Below are positions 29,214-39,021 of a stretch of DNA of 64,000 bases, one piece after another. The DNA comes from Bacteroidetes bacterium MedPE-SWsnd-G2. Lineage in GTDB: Bacteria; Bacteroidota; Bacteroidia; Flavobacteriales; Flavobacteriaceae. Made by a program: the position numbers and the translations under genes. Location: NCBI GenBank assembly GCA_001874335.1, contig MPDE01000010.1, positions 62,001 to 126,000 on the forward strand, read 5' to 3'. The notes under the pieces were generated by a model that searched no databases, had not been told where the DNA came from, and saw nothing but the letters and a program-made list of their open reading frames with translations. Numbering within the stretch: position 1 is the first letter of the stretch; each line of letters starts with the position of its first letter.

Positions 29214-29330
29214 ATGAAAGTAAGAGCATCAGTTAAAAAAAGAAGCGCCGACTGTAAATTAGTGCGTAGAAAAGGTAGACTTTACGTGATTAATAAAAAG
29301 AATCCAAGATTCAAACAAAGACAAGGGTAA
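29214..29330 (+). CDS. rpmJ: 50S ribosomal protein L36 (zinc-free type)
   Basis: This 38-residue gene reads from ATG 29214 to TAA 29328-29330. It has the L36 frame [27 protein letters not shown]… ending PRFKQRQG. Of the four zinc ligands of the C+ form (three Cys and one His) only Cys14 remains; the others are Ser11, an Asn/Lys region and Phe. It is therefore a zinc-independent C- L36. Two bases separate it from rpsM. Confidence 0.95.
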   Translation: MKVRASVKKRSADCKLVRRKGRLYVINKKNPRFKQRQG

Positions 29331-29332
29331 TT

Positions 29333-29707
29333 ATGGCAAGAATTGCAGGTGTAGACATACCAAAACAGAAAAGAGGAGTAGTCTCTTTAACTTATATCTA
29401 TGGAATAGGTGCAAGTAGAGCAAAAGAAATTTTAGCAACTGCTAAAGTAGACGAGAGTACAAAAGTATCAGATTGGACAGACGAAGAAATAGGTAATATT
29501 CGTGACGCTGTTGGAACTTTTACAATCGAAGGTGAACTTCGTTCTGAAACTCAATTAAACATTAAGCGATTAATGGATATTGGATGTTACAGAGGTATCC
29601 GTCATAGAGCAGGACTTCCATTAAGAGGTCAACGTACTAAGAACAACTCTAGAACGAGAAAAGGTAGAAGAAAAACAGTTGCTAACAAAAAGAAAGCAAC
29701 TAAATAA
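29333..29707 (+). CDS. rpsM: 30S ribosomal protein S13
   Basis: The 124 residues begin [33 protein letters not shown] and carry the helix-two-turn-helix plus the C-terminal [28 protein letters not shown] that reaches the tRNA sites. It is on the 30S head and forms bridges with the 50S subunit. Confidence 0.98.
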   Translation: MARIAGVDIPKQKRGVVSLTYIYGIGASRAKEILATAKVDESTKVSDWTDEEIGNIRDAVGTFTIEGELRSETQLNIKRLMDIGCYRGIRHRAGLPLRGQRTKNNSRTRKGRRKTVANKKKATK

Positions 29708-29718
29708 TAATTAGTAAT

Positions 29719-30102
29719 ATGGCAAAGTCAAGTACTAAAAAACGTAAAGTAATAGTTGACGCTATTGGTGAAGCTCATATCACTGCTTCTTTCAATAACA
29801 TTATTGTTTCTTTAACAAACAAAAAAGGAGATGTAATTTCATGGTCATCTGCTGGTAAAATGGGATTCCGTGGATCTAAAAAAAATACACCTTACGCTGC
29901 TCAATTAGCTGCTGAAGATGCTGCAGGAGTGGCAAAAGAAGCTGGATTGAAAAAAGTAAAGGTATATGTTAAAGGTCCTGGAAACGGTAGAGAATCTGCA
30001 ATCAGATCTATCCATAACTTTGGAATAGAAGTTTCAGAAATTATCGATGTTACTCCATTACCACATAATGGTTGTAGACCTCCTAAGAGAAGAAGAGTTT
30101 AA
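29719..30102 (+). CDS. rpsK: 30S ribosomal protein S11
   Basis: The 127 residues include [52 protein letters not shown] and end [24 protein letters not shown]11 lines the 30S platform near the mRNA exit. It is followed by an 88-base structured gap before rpsD. Confidence 0.98.
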   Translation: MAKSSTKKRKVIVDAIGEAHITASFNNIIVSLTNKKGDVISWSSAGKMGFRGSKKNTPYAAQLAAEDAAGVAKEAGLKKVKVYVKGPGNGRESAIRSIHNFGIEVSEIIDVTPLPHNGCRPPKRRRV

Positions 30103-30119
30103 TTAATAAGTATAATAAA

Positions 30120-30175
30120 GAGGGAGTGTTGTTTATCGAAGGATAAGATTAAGACCTTAATTCATAAACACCCTC
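30120..30175 (+). promoter_or_regulatory. Folded RNA leader upstream of rpsD
   Basis: A two-part stem closes this gap: GAGGG (30120-30124) with CCCTC (30171-30175), then TGTTTAT (30130-30136) with ATAAACA (30164-30170), leaving a five-base bulge on the 5' side. An inner AAGG (30139-30142)/CCTT (30155-30158) hairpin completes it. There is no T-run, so control of translation or mRNA stability is more likely than termination. S4 is a known autoregulator through structured mRNA in several bacteria, and leaders before rpsD have been described in other lineages. I infer the same role here. Confidence 0.65.
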
Positions 30176-30190
30176 ATAAACAAATTTAAA

Positions 30191-30796
30191 ATGGCAAGAT
30201 ATACTGGTCCTAAAACTAAAATAGCTCGTAAGTTTGGCGAGGCTATTTTTGGAGATGATAAAAATTTCGAAAAAAGAAATTACCCTCCAGGTCAACACGG
30301 TGCTAACAAGCGTCGTGGAAAGAAATCTGAATATGCAATCCAATTAATGGAGAAGCAAAAAGCAAAATACACTTATGGTGTATTAGAGCGTCAATTCAGA
30401 AACATGTTCAAAAGAGCAACAGCTTCTAACGGAATTACAGGTGAAGTATTATTACAACTTTGTGAGTCACGTTTAGATAACGTTGTTTTTAGAATGGGTA
30501 TTGCACCAACAAGAAGCGGAGCAAGACAATTAGTTTCTCACCGTCACATTACTGTAAACGGAGAAATCGTAAACGTACCATCTTACAACTTAAAAGCTGG
30601 AGATGTTGTTGCGGTAAGAGAAAAATCTAAATCTTTAGAAGCTATTCAAAATTCATTGGCAGCTAGCAGTCAAGTTTACGAATGGATTACTTGGAATAAC
30701 GAAACAAAGGAAGGAACATACGTTTCTATCCCTGCAAGAGTTCAAATTCCAGAAAATATTAACGAACAATTTATCGTCGAATTATATTCTAAATAA
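30191..30796 (+). CDS. rpsD: 30S ribosomal protein S4
   Basis: The 201 residues begin [20 protein letters not shown], contain the RNA-binding S4 domain [35 protein letters not shown], and end [11 protein letters not shown]4 starts 16S 5'-domain assembly. In other bacteria it represses the alpha operon. The folded leader 16 bases upstream is a plausible S4 target. Confidence 0.98.
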   Translation: MARYTGPKTKIARKFGEAIFGDDKNFEKRNYPPGQHGANKRRGKKSEYAIQLMEKQKAKYTYGVLERQFRNMFKRATASNGITGEVLLQLCESRLDNVVFRMGIAPTRSGARQLVSHRHITVNGEIVNVPSYNLKAGDVVAVREKSKSLEAIQNSLAASSQVYEWITWNNETKEGTYVSIPARVQIPENINEQFIVELYSK

Positions 30797-30816
30797 TAAC
30801 TGATACAAAACGCAAT

Positions 30817-31809
30817 ATGGCAATATTAAATTTTCAGAAGCCCGATAAAGTAATCATGATTGATTCTAATGAGTTTGAAGGTAAATTTGAATTCAGACCT
30901 TTAGAACCAGGATATGGTTTAACAGTAGGAAATGCTTTAAGAAGAGTTTTGTTATCTTCTTTAGAAGGATTTGCAATTACATCGGTAAAAATAGAAAGTG
31001 TTGATCACGAATTTTCTACCATTGCTGGAGTTGTGGAAGATGTTACAGAAATTATTTTGAACTTAAAGCAAGTTAACTTTAAGAGACAAATTGAAGAAAT
31101 TGACAATGAGTCTGTTTCTATCTCAATTTCTGGACAAGAGCAAATCACTGCTGGTGATTTTCAAAAGTTTATTTCAGGTTTTCAAGTGTTAAATACAGAT
31201 TTAGTTATCTGTAACCTTGATCCTAAAGTTAACTTTAATATGGAAATTACTATTGAAAAGGGTAGAGGTTATGTGCCTGCTGAAGAGAATAAAAAAGCTT
31301 CTGCACCAATAGGTACTATTTTTACTGATTCAATTTACACTCCAATTAAGAATGTAAAGTATAGCATTGATAACTTCCGTGTAGAACAAAAGACAGATTA
31401 CGAAAAATTAGTTTTCGAGATCATAACTGACGGTTCTATTCATCCAAAGGATGCTTTAACGGAAGCTGCTAAAATTTTAATCCACCACTTTATGTTATTC
31501 TCTGATGAGAGAATCACTTTAGAGGCAGATGAAATTGCTCAGACTGAAACTTATGATGAAGAATCACTTCACATGAGACAACTGTTGAAAACTAAATTAG
31601 TTGATATGGACCTTTCAGTTCGTGCTCTTAATTGTTTAAAAGCGGCAGAAGTAGATACATTAGGAGATTTAGTATCTTTTAATAAAAACGATTTAATGAA
31701 ATTCAGAAACTTCGGTAAGAAGTCTTTAACAGAGTTGGAAGAACTTGTAAATGTTAAGGGATTAAACTTCGGAATGGATTTAGGCAAGTATAAATTAGAT
31801 AAAGATTAA
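30817..31809 (+). CDS. rpoA: DNA-directed RNA polymerase alpha subunit
   Basis: The 330 residues include the N-terminal assembly domain ([28 protein letters not shown]) and the C-terminal DNA- and activator-contacting domain (about 250-320: [46 protein letters not shown]). Standard length. It is followed 40 bases later by rplQ. Confidence 0.98.
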   Translation: MAILNFQKPDKVIMIDSNEFEGKFEFRPLEPGYGLTVGNALRRVLLSSLEGFAITSVKIESVDHEFSTIAGVVEDVTEIILNLKQVNFKRQIEEIDNESVSISISGQEQITAGDFQKFISGFQVLNTDLVICNLDPKVNFNMEITIEKGRGYVPAEENKKASAPIGTIFTDSIYTPIKNVKYSIDNFRVEQKTDYEKLVFEIITDGSIHPKDALTEAAKILIHHFMLFSDERITLEADEIAQTETYDEESLHMRQLLKTKLVDMDLSVRALNCLKAAEVDTLGDLVSFNKNDLMKFRNFGKKSLTELEELVNVKGLNFGMDLGKYKLDKD

Positions 31810-31849
31810 TTAGGTTATTTCTGTTTACAGAAATCTAGCATATTGAAAA

Positions 31850-32317
31850 ATGAGACACGGAAAGAAATTTAACCATTTAGGAAGAAAGACGGCTCACAGA
31901 AAAGCGATGTTGGCAAATATGGCTTGTTCTTTAATAGAACATAAACGTATCAACACAACTGTTGCTAAAGCTAAAGCTTTAAAACAGTTTGTTGAGCCAA
32001 TGATTACTAAATCAAAAGAAGATACAACTCACAATAGAAGACTTGTATTTTCAAAATTGAGACAAAAGGAAGCAGTTGCAGAATTATTTAGAGATGTAGC
32101 AGCTAAAGTAGGAGATCGCCCAGGAGGTTATACAAGAATTATTAAGCTTGGAAACAGATTAGGTGATAACGCTGATATGGCAATGATAGAATTAGTTGAT
32201 TACAATGAAATCTACAATGCAGGTAAACCAGCTAAAAAGAAATCTACTCGTAGAGGTAAAGCTAAAAAAGTTGAAACTCCAGTAGTTGAAACTCCAGCTC
32301 AAACTGAAGAAGAATAA
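31850..32317 (+). CDS. rplQ: 50S ribosomal protein L17
   Basis: The L17 core ([45 protein letters not shown]) spans about 120 residues, followed by a low-complexity Lys/Thr/Glu tail ([27 protein letters not shown]) common in Bacteroidota, giving 155 residues. It is the last gene of the ribosomal supra-operon; a strong terminator follows. Confidence 0.97.
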   Translation: MRHGKKFNHLGRKTAHRKAMLANMACSLIEHKRINTTVAKAKALKQFVEPMITKSKEDTTHNRRLVFSKLRQKEAVAELFRDVAAKVGDRPGGYTRIIKLGNRLGDNADMAMIELVDYNEIYNAGKPAKKKSTRRGKAKKVETPVVETPAQTEEE

Positions 32318-32336
32318 ATGTAAATCATTTATAGTT

Positions 32337-32372
32337 AAAAAAGGATAAACGTAATTGTTTATCCTTTTTTTT
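32337..32372 (+). terminator. Terminator of the ribosomal supra-operon
   Basis: An AAAAAGGATAAAC/GTTTATCCTTTTT stem (32338-32350 with 32357-32369) runs into a ten-base T-run. It closes the operon after rplQ. Confidence 0.85.
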
Positions 32373-32423
32373 TTATATTTTCACAAGCCTTTTTATTAAA
32401 TTATCGGCCTTAAATTTATTGTT

Positions 32424-33125
32424 ATGAAGTCCTTTTATTTAGCATTGTTTATTTGTTGTTCAGCCTTGTCTATCGGTCAAACCAAGTACACATCTGGTAC
32501 TAATGATGTCTCGCAATTTTCTGACAATGTCCAGAATAACGGGGTTTGGATAACTAATTCTTCTAAAAAGGATCCTATTAAAGGGTCTGTATATTTGTAT
32601 GATGGTTGGCAAAACATATCAACTGTTTATTTTGGTGATCAAGCTAATACTCTTACTAAGTTTAATTATAATATTAAATACGATAGATTTGAAGCGAGGT
32701 TTTCTCAAGACTCGGTGTTGGTTTTAAATCCATTGAAAGTTACTAAGGTAATTGTGAATAATAGAGAATTTAAACGTATGGAGGACCCTAGTTCTCCTGG
32801 TTCAATGTCCTTTTTCGAAATTGTCTGCAATAGTGATAATGTTGTAATTATTAAACAACATCGTGTGTCTAAAAAGGAAGGCTCATTTAACCCTATGACA
32901 CAACAACAAATTAAACCTGACGAGTACATTAAATCGGCAGTATATTTTGTGTCGAAGGATAAAGGTGAAAAATTTAAGAAAACAAAATTAAAAAAATCTA
33001 CAGTATTGTCTTTAGTAGATAGTGAGAAGCGCGAAGCAATTGCTAATTACGTAAAAGAGGAAAAACTGAGTTACAAGGATGAACAGGATTTGCATAAAAT
33101 TCTGGAACATTCAAATAGTATTTAA
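32424..33125 (+). CDS. Secreted hypothetical protein between rplQ and carA
   Basis: The 233 residues begin with a signal peptide (MKSFYLALFICCSALSIGQ; cleavage after about residue 19). The rest is a single soluble domain with a Lys-rich C-terminal third. Segments such as SVYLYDGWQNISTVYFGDQ and FNYNIKYDRFEARFSQDS look like beta strands. I do not recognise a catalytic motif. The gene is framed by two near-identical terminators (32337-32372 and 33136-33166), so it is an independent transcription unit. It is probably exported to the periplasm or cell surface. Confidence 0.6.
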   Translation: MKSFYLALFICCSALSIGQTKYTSGTNDVSQFSDNVQNNGVWITNSSKKDPIKGSVYLYDGWQNISTVYFGDQANTLTKFNYNIKYDRFEARFSQDSVLVLNPLKVTKVIVNNREFKRMEDPSSPGSMSFFEIVCNSDNVVIIKQHRVSKKEGSFNPMTQQQIKPDEYIKSAVYFVSKDKGEKFKKTKLKKSTVLSLVDSEKREAIANYVKEEKLSYKDEQDLHKILEHSNSI

Positions 33126-33135
33126 AAATATTAAG

Positions 33136-33166
33136 GGATAAACATTTTAGTTTATCCTTTTTTTTT
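33136..33166 (+). terminator. Terminator after the secreted hypothetical gene
   Basis: GGATAAAC (33136-33143) pairs with GTTTATCC (33150-33157) and is followed by a T-run. The stem sequence is almost the same as that of the terminator at 32337-32372. Confidence 0.85.
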
Positions 33167-33193
33167 ATCAATTTTGCAAAACTTTTTTTAGCA

Positions 33194-34297
33194 ATGAAAT
33201 ATCAAAAAAGAAACAAAGCTTTAATTTTATTGGCAGACGGAACTGTATTTTACGGTAAGTCCATTGGACGAGAAGGTACTGCTTTTGGGGAAGTATGTTT
33301 TAATACGGGAACCACTGGATATCAAGAAATTTTTACAGACCCTAGTTATTATGGGCAATTAATGGTGACTACCAATGCTCATATTGGTAATTACGGAACA
33401 AAATCGGATGAAATGGAATCTGATTCAGTGAAAATTTCAGGATTAATTTGTAGAAACTTTAGTTTTGACTACTCAAGAGTTTCAGCAGATGATTCATTAG
33501 ATGGATTTTTTGAAAAGAACAATGTTGTAGCTATTTCAGATGTAGATACGAGAGCATTAGTTAGTTATATTAGAGATAATGGAGCTATGAATGCTGTGAT
33601 TTCTACAGATGTAGATAATATTGATGCATTAAAAGCACAATTAGCTGATACTCCTGCTATGAATGGATTAGAATTAGCTTCTAAAGTATCTACCAAAGAA
33701 ACGTATTATTTTGGTGACGAATCGGCACCTTTAAAAATAGCTGCATTAGATATAGGAATCAAGAAAAATATTTTAAGAAACTTGGCAAGTAGAGGCGCAT
33801 ACATTAAGGTGTTTCCATACAATGCTACTTTTGAAGATATGAAAGCTTGGAATCCTGATGGTTACTTTTTATCTAACGGGCCCGGTGATCCGGAACCTTT
33901 AGTTGAAGCACAAGCAGTAGCAAAAGAAATTATAGATAATAACCATCCTCTATTTGGTATTTGTTTAGGTCACCAAGTTATTGCCATTGCAAACGGAATT
34001 TCTACTTATAAAATGCATAACGGTCATAGAGGGATTAATCATCCGGTTAAAAACCTACTAACAGGTAAGGGAGAAATAACCTCTCAAAACCATGGTTTTG
34101 CTATTAGTAGAGAAGATGCTGAGGCACATGAGGATATAGAAATCACTCATGTTCATTTAAATGACCATACGGTAGCCGGCATAAAGATGAAAACAAAGAA
34201 TTGTTTCTCAGTTCAATATCATCCAGAAGCGAGTCCTGGTCCACATGACTCTTCTTACCTGTTCGATGAATTTATTGAGAACATAAAGAACAAATAG
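33194..34297 (+). CDS. carA: Carbamoyl-phosphate synthase small (glutaminase) subunit
   Basis: This subunit hydrolyses glutamine and feeds ammonia to the large subunit for arginine and pyrimidine synthesis. The 367 residues show the N-terminal domain (LLADGTVFYGKSIGREGTAFGEVCFNTG), and the class I glutamine amidotransferase domain with SNGPGDPEP, the catalytic Cys in LFGICLGHQ and the His-Glu of QYHPEASPGPHDS. No carB lies in this window; the next genes are eno and the GT5 enzyme. A terminator ends the unit. Confidence 0.96.
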   Translation: MKYQKRNKALILLADGTVFYGKSIGREGTAFGEVCFNTGTTGYQEIFTDPSYYGQLMVTTNAHIGNYGTKSDEMESDSVKISGLICRNFSFDYSRVSADDSLDGFFEKNNVVAISDVDTRALVSYIRDNGAMNAVISTDVDNIDALKAQLADTPAMNGLELASKVSTKETYYFGDESAPLKIAALDIGIKKNILRNLASRGAYIKVFPYNATFEDMKAWNPDGYFLSNGPGDPEPLVEAQAVAKEIIDNNHPLFGICLGHQVIAIANGISTYKMHNGHRGINHPVKNLLTGKGEITSQNHGFAISREDAEAHEDIEITHVHLNDHTVAGIKMKTKNCFSVQYHPEASPGPHDSSYLFDEFIENIKNK

Positions 34298-34303
34298 TAA
34301 AGA

Positions 34304-34339
34304 AACCTCAAAGAAAATAAGAAATCTTTGAGGTTTTTT
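34304..34339 (+). terminator. Terminator of carA
   Basis: An 11-pair stem AACCTCAAAGA (34304-34314)/TCTTTGAGGTT (34325-34335) is followed by T's that run into the eno upstream palindrome. Confidence 0.85.
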
Positions 34340-34358
34340 GTTTTCGAAAACATTATAG
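34340..34358 (+). promoter_or_regulatory. Palindromic operator-like element upstream of eno
   Basis: The bases gttttcgaaaacattatag contain the perfect 12-base palindrome GTTTTCGAAAAC. The same element, with 17 of 19 positions identical, occurs upstream of gltA at 37547-37565. Here it lies 55 bases upstream of the -7 element. The central CG of the palindrome resembles LacI-family operators; the regulator is not known. Confidence 0.5.
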
Positions 34359-34412
34359 TATGTTTTAAATGCAATAATGCCTACTAATAGAGTTAATTAA
34401 GTGCATAATTCG

Positions 34413-34420
34413 TAAATTTG
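34413..34420 (+). promoter_or_regulatory. -7 promoter element of eno
   Basis: TAAATTTG matches TAnnTTTG, 32 bases before the eno start. There is no TTTG at the expected -33, which fits an activator-helped promoter. Confidence 0.5.
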
Positions 34421-34446
34421 CTTGACAATTATAAATGATAAAATAA

Positions 34447-35742
<1,296 letters not shown>

Positions 35743-35760
35743 GCTTTTTAGAATATAACA

Positions 35761-35789
35761 AAAAGCCTCTCCAATTGGAGAGGCTTTTT
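35761..35789 (+). terminator. Terminator of eno
   Basis: AAAAGCCTCTCC-aatt-GGAGAGGCTTTTT, a 12-pair palindromic stem with a T-run, 18 bases after the stop. It can act in both directions. Confidence 0.9.
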
Positions 35790-35921
35790 GCATTTGTCAT
35801 GATTTGTTAATTGATTATTATCATTTTACAAATTAACATTTAAAGTATGGCTCTTCTTTGCGTGTTATACTTTTAAAATGCTTAAATTCATGTTGTTGTA
35901 ATTCTTAAACCCATAGTTGTG

Positions 35922-37466
35922 ATGTCTAATATTTTGTTTGTTTGCGCTGAGAATGATGGTATAAATAACTGTAAAGCTGGCGGTATGGGAGACGTTGTAA
36001 GAGATGTGCCTAGGCAAATATCACAATTTGGCGATAAGGTTTCTGTATTGACTCCCTCGTATGGCAGACTTCATGTAAATCAAAAAAAAATAGTCGATTT
36101 ACATTTTTTGTATCGCGGAAAGTCTCAATTGGCTGAATTATATGAAGTAGAACCTAAACGGCAAATGGATGGATTAACGCATTATGTCATTCATCATCCA
36201 GAAATTAAATCAGGAAATATTGCTGATATTTACTTTGATGACCCAGAACAACCGTTCTATACAGATGCTTGTACCTTTTCTATATTTTGTATTGCTGCCG
36301 CTCAAGCCATAAATGATAATTGTTTTGGCAACTTGGATGTAGCCCATCTTCACGATTGGCATACAAGTCTTCTTCTGTTTTTGAAGAATTATCACCCTCA
36401 ATACAAGAACTTAAATTCTATTAGGTTTGTGTATTCAATCCATAATTTGGCAATTCAAGGTATACGCCCTTTTAATAATAATTATTCATCACTGCAATCA
36501 TTCTATCCTGAGGTGTCTTGGTCGGAGCATGACCTTGTAGATCCGAGGTATAAGGACTGTATAAATTTAATGGCTATTGGTATAAGATTCTCAGATGCTG
36601 TTCATACGGTTTCAGAATCGTATAAAGAAGATATTTTGAAACCCAGTAAATTTCCAGATTTTATAGGTGGAGAGGGGTTAGAAAACGACTTGACCGCGGC
36701 AAATAATGACCAAAAGTTATTCGGGATTTTAAATGGTTCTAATTATTCAAATATAAATGAGGAAGAAGCGGGTGCATTTTATAGGAATGCGGTTAGGGCT
36801 ATTTTTAAATGGTTACAGAAACCAGATAAGCAGTACAAATCGGAGTTTCTAATTCATACAGGTGAGAAAATTGCAGATTTAATGGAACAGCCACCCAGTT
36901 TTATCTGTGCGAGTGTCGCGCGATTAACACAACAAAAGTTCTATATGTTAAAAGCTCACCCTGAAAGCTTAGAGGCCATTTTAAAATCGCTTAAAAAGGT
37001 TAATGGAATTTATGTTATTCTTGGAACAGGTGCTCCAGAATACGAAGCATTTTTCAGGGCTTTGAGTTATACCCATAAAAACTTAGTGTTCTTTAATGGG
37101 CAATCAGAAGAAGTGATCGATTCCATCTACACAGAGTCCAATCTCTATTTAATGCCTAGCTTATTTGAGCCTTGCGGTATTAGCCAGATGTTAGCAATGC
37201 GAAATGGACAACCGTGTTTGGTTCACGCTACAGGAGGATTAAAAGACACAGTACAGCATTTAAAAACAGGATTCGTTTTTGATGGAGACACTTTAAAATC
37301 TAAAAGTGAAAACATGGTAAAAGTGTTCAACGAGGCCTTAGATTTGTATTTCAACAATAAAAGAACTTGGAATAAAATTAGTAAAAAGGCAAAGTCAGAA
37401 CGTTTTACTTGGTCAAAAGTTGTAAAAGAATACTATTCCAAATTATATAATTTACCTTTAGATTAA
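35922..37466 (+). CDS. glgA: Glycogen/starch synthase, GT5 glycosyltransferase
   Basis: This ADP-/UDP-glucose alpha-1,4-glucan synthase has 514 residues and starts MSNILFVCAENDG; the ATG at 35922 is preferred over a GTG one codon earlier. The N-terminal Rossmann lobe has the GT5 signature CKAGGMGDVVRDVP (the KxGGLxDV motif with Met). It continues with HDWHTSLL and IHNLAIQG, then the C-terminal lobe with LYLMPSLFEPCGISQMLAMRNGQPCLVHATGGLKDTV, the sugar-nucleotide region. It lies between eno and gltA and is monocistronic. The substrate (glycogen) is inferred from the family. Confidence 0.85.
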   Translation: MSNILFVCAENDGINNCKAGGMGDVVRDVPRQISQFGDKVSVLTPSYGRLHVNQKKIVDLHFLYRGKSQLAELYEVEPKRQMDGLTHYVIHHPEIKSGNIADIYFDDPEQPFYTDACTFSIFCIAAAQAINDNCFGNLDVAHLHDWHTSLLLFLKNYHPQYKNLNSIRFVYSIHNLAIQGIRPFNNNYSSLQSFYPEVSWSEHDLVDPRYKDCINLMAIGIRFSDAVHTVSESYKEDILKPSKFPDFIGGEGLENDLTAANNDQKLFGILNGSNYSNINEEEAGAFYRNAVRAIFKWLQKPDKQYKSEFLIHTGEKIADLMEQPPSFICASVARLTQQKFYMLKAHPESLEAILKSLKKVNGIYVILGTGAPEYEAFFRALSYTHKNLVFFNGQSEEVIDSIYTESNLYLMPSLFEPCGISQMLAMRNGQPCLVHATGGLKDTVQHLKTGFVFDGDTLKSKSENMVKVFNEALDLYFNNKRTWNKISKKAKSERFTWSKVVKEYYSKLYNLPLD

Positions 37467-37521
37467 GGAGTTATATTTAGTTAAAATCACCATTATAACT
37501 AACAATCATTAGTCCTTTGGG

Positions 37522-37546
37522 AAGTCCAATATTTATGGGCTTTTTT
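37522..37546 (+). terminator. Terminator of the GT5 gene
   Basis: AAGTCC (37522-37527) pairs with GGGCTT (37537-37542), with one G-T pair, then six T. It directly precedes the gltA palindrome. Confidence 0.6.
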
Positions 37547-37565
37547 CTTTTCGAAAACGTTATAG
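37547..37565 (+). promoter_or_regulatory. Palindromic operator-like element upstream of gltA
   Basis: The bases cttttcgaaaacgttatag match the eno element at 34340-34358 in 17 of 19 positions. The core palindrome is TTTTCGAAAA. The element lies about 30 bases upstream of the gltA -7 element, a position suited to an activator. The regulator is unknown. Confidence 0.5.
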
Positions 37566-37572
37566 AAATACC

Positions 37573-37603
37573 TTTATAAATCGTTAATAATTTCGTAAAT
37601 TAG
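37573..37603 (+). promoter_or_regulatory. Promoter of gltA
   Basis: TTTA (37573-37576), 19 bases, then TAAATTAG (37596-37603). Each hexad-like block differs by one base from the TTTG-N19-TAnnTTTG consensus, so this is a good but weaker promoter. Confidence 0.5.
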
Positions 37604-37639
37604 CACTCCGAAAAAAAATCCTATAATACAAACTTACAT

Positions 37640-38926
37640 ATGTCAAAAACTGCTACATTAGAAATTGATGGTAAAAAGCATGAGTTTCCGTTAATTACGG
37701 GAACTGAAAACGAAACTGCAATAGATATTAAGAGCCTTAGAGCCGTTACAGGTGGGGTAACAACTATTGATCCTGGATTTAAAAACACTGGTTCTTGTAA
37801 GAGTGCCATTACCTTTTTAAATGGTGAAGAAGGAATCTTAAGATACCGAGGATATTCTATTGAAGAATTAGCTGATAAGGCTGATTTCTTAGAAGTGGCT
37901 TACCTATTAATTTTTGGTGATTTACCTAACCAAGATCAGTTAGATAAATTTCATGCAGATATTAAGTCTAAATCACTTATTGATGATGATGTTAAGAAAA
38001 TTGTAGATGCATTTCCAAAGTCAGCTCACCCTATGGGAGTATTGGCGTCTTTGACAAGTGCTTTAACGGCTTTTAATCCTGCTTCTGTAAATGTTGACTC
38101 TGAAGAAGCAATGTATAATTCAGTAGTTAAAATACTTGGAAAATTTCCAGTATTAGTAGCTTGGACTATGCGTAAGAAAAAAGGACTTCCGTTAGATTAC
38201 GGAGATAATACATTAGGTTATGTAGAGAATGTTTTAAAAATGATGTTCAAACAACCTAATGAGGAGTATCACTTAAACCCGATTTTAGTCAATGCGTTAG
38301 ATAAATTATTAATCTTGCATGCAGATCATGAACAAAACTGTTCTACTTCTACTGTAAGAGTTGTAGGTTCTTCGCACGCTGGTTTATTTGCGTCTTTATC
38401 TGCTGGGATTTCTGCACTTTGGGGACCTCTTCATGGAGGTGCTAACCAAGCTGTTTTAGAAATGCTTGAAGCTATTAAAGAAGATGGTGGAGATACAAAA
38501 AAGTATATGGCTAAGGCTAAGGATAAAAACGATCCTTTTAGATTAATGGGATTCGGACATAGAGTTTACAAAAACTTTGATCCAAGAGCAAAAATCATTA
38601 AAAAGGCGGCTGACGAAGTATTAAACGATTTAGGTGTAGATGATCCTATTTTAAATATCGCTAAAGGTCTTGAACAAGAGGCTTTAAATGACGATTACTT
38701 TGTACAACGTAAATTATATCCTAATGTAGATTTCTATTCAGGAATTATCTACAGAGCAATGGGGATTCCTACCGAAATGTTTACTGTAATGTTTGCTTTA
38801 GGACGTTTACCAGGATGGATTGCACAATGGAGAGAAATGCGTTTAGAAAAAGAGCCTATTGGTAGACCACGTCAGGTGTATACTGGTGAAAACTTAAGAG
38901 CATTTGAGCCAATAGAAAATAGATAA
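37640..38926 (+). CDS. gltA: Citrate synthase (type I)
   Basis: This enzyme condenses acetyl-CoA with oxaloacetate to open the TCA cycle. The 428 residues show the catalytic signature SSHAGLFASLSAGISALWGPLHGGANQAVLEML, the His of MGFGHRVYKNFDPRAKIIK and the C-terminal RPRQVYTGENLRAF. The N-terminal beta domain with EIDGKKHEFP marks the NADH-sensitive, hexameric-type form. A long terminator hairpin follows. Upstream lies the palindrome shared with eno. Confidence 0.96.
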   Translation: MSKTATLEIDGKKHEFPLITGTENETAIDIKSLRAVTGGVTTIDPGFKNTGSCKSAITFLNGEEGILRYRGYSIEELADKADFLEVAYLLIFGDLPNQDQLDKFHADIKSKSLIDDDVKKIVDAFPKSAHPMGVLASLTSALTAFNPASVNVDSEEAMYNSVVKILGKFPVLVAWTMRKKKGLPLDYGDNTLGYVENVLKMMFKQPNEEYHLNPILVNALDKLLILHADHEQNCSTSTVRVVGSSHAGLFASLSAGISALWGPLHGGANQAVLEMLEAIKEDGGDTKKYMAKAKDKNDPFRLMGFGHRVYKNFDPRAKIIKKAADEVLNDLGVDDPILNIAKGLEQEALNDDYFVQRKLYPNVDFYSGIIYRAMGIPTEMFTVMFALGRLPGWIAQWREMRLEKEPIGRPRQVYTGENLRAFEPIENR

Positions 38927-38941
38927 TAATTATATTATAAT

Positions 38942-39010
38942 AAAAGCTGCTAAGGATGAATTAATTCCAATGTCATAAGATGTTAGAAATTCAACCTTAG
39001 CAGCTTTTTT
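38942..39010 (+). terminator. Long terminator hairpin between gltA and the DDAH-like gene
   Basis: AAAAGCTGCTAAGGATGAATT pairs across a 25-base loop with its complement near 38990-39006 with one mismatch (a 21-base-pair arm), followed by six T. The T-run ends only about 12 bases before the next start codon at 39022, so it can also act as an attenuator for that gene. Confidence 0.85.
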
Positions 39011-39021
39011 AGTTTAGAGAT

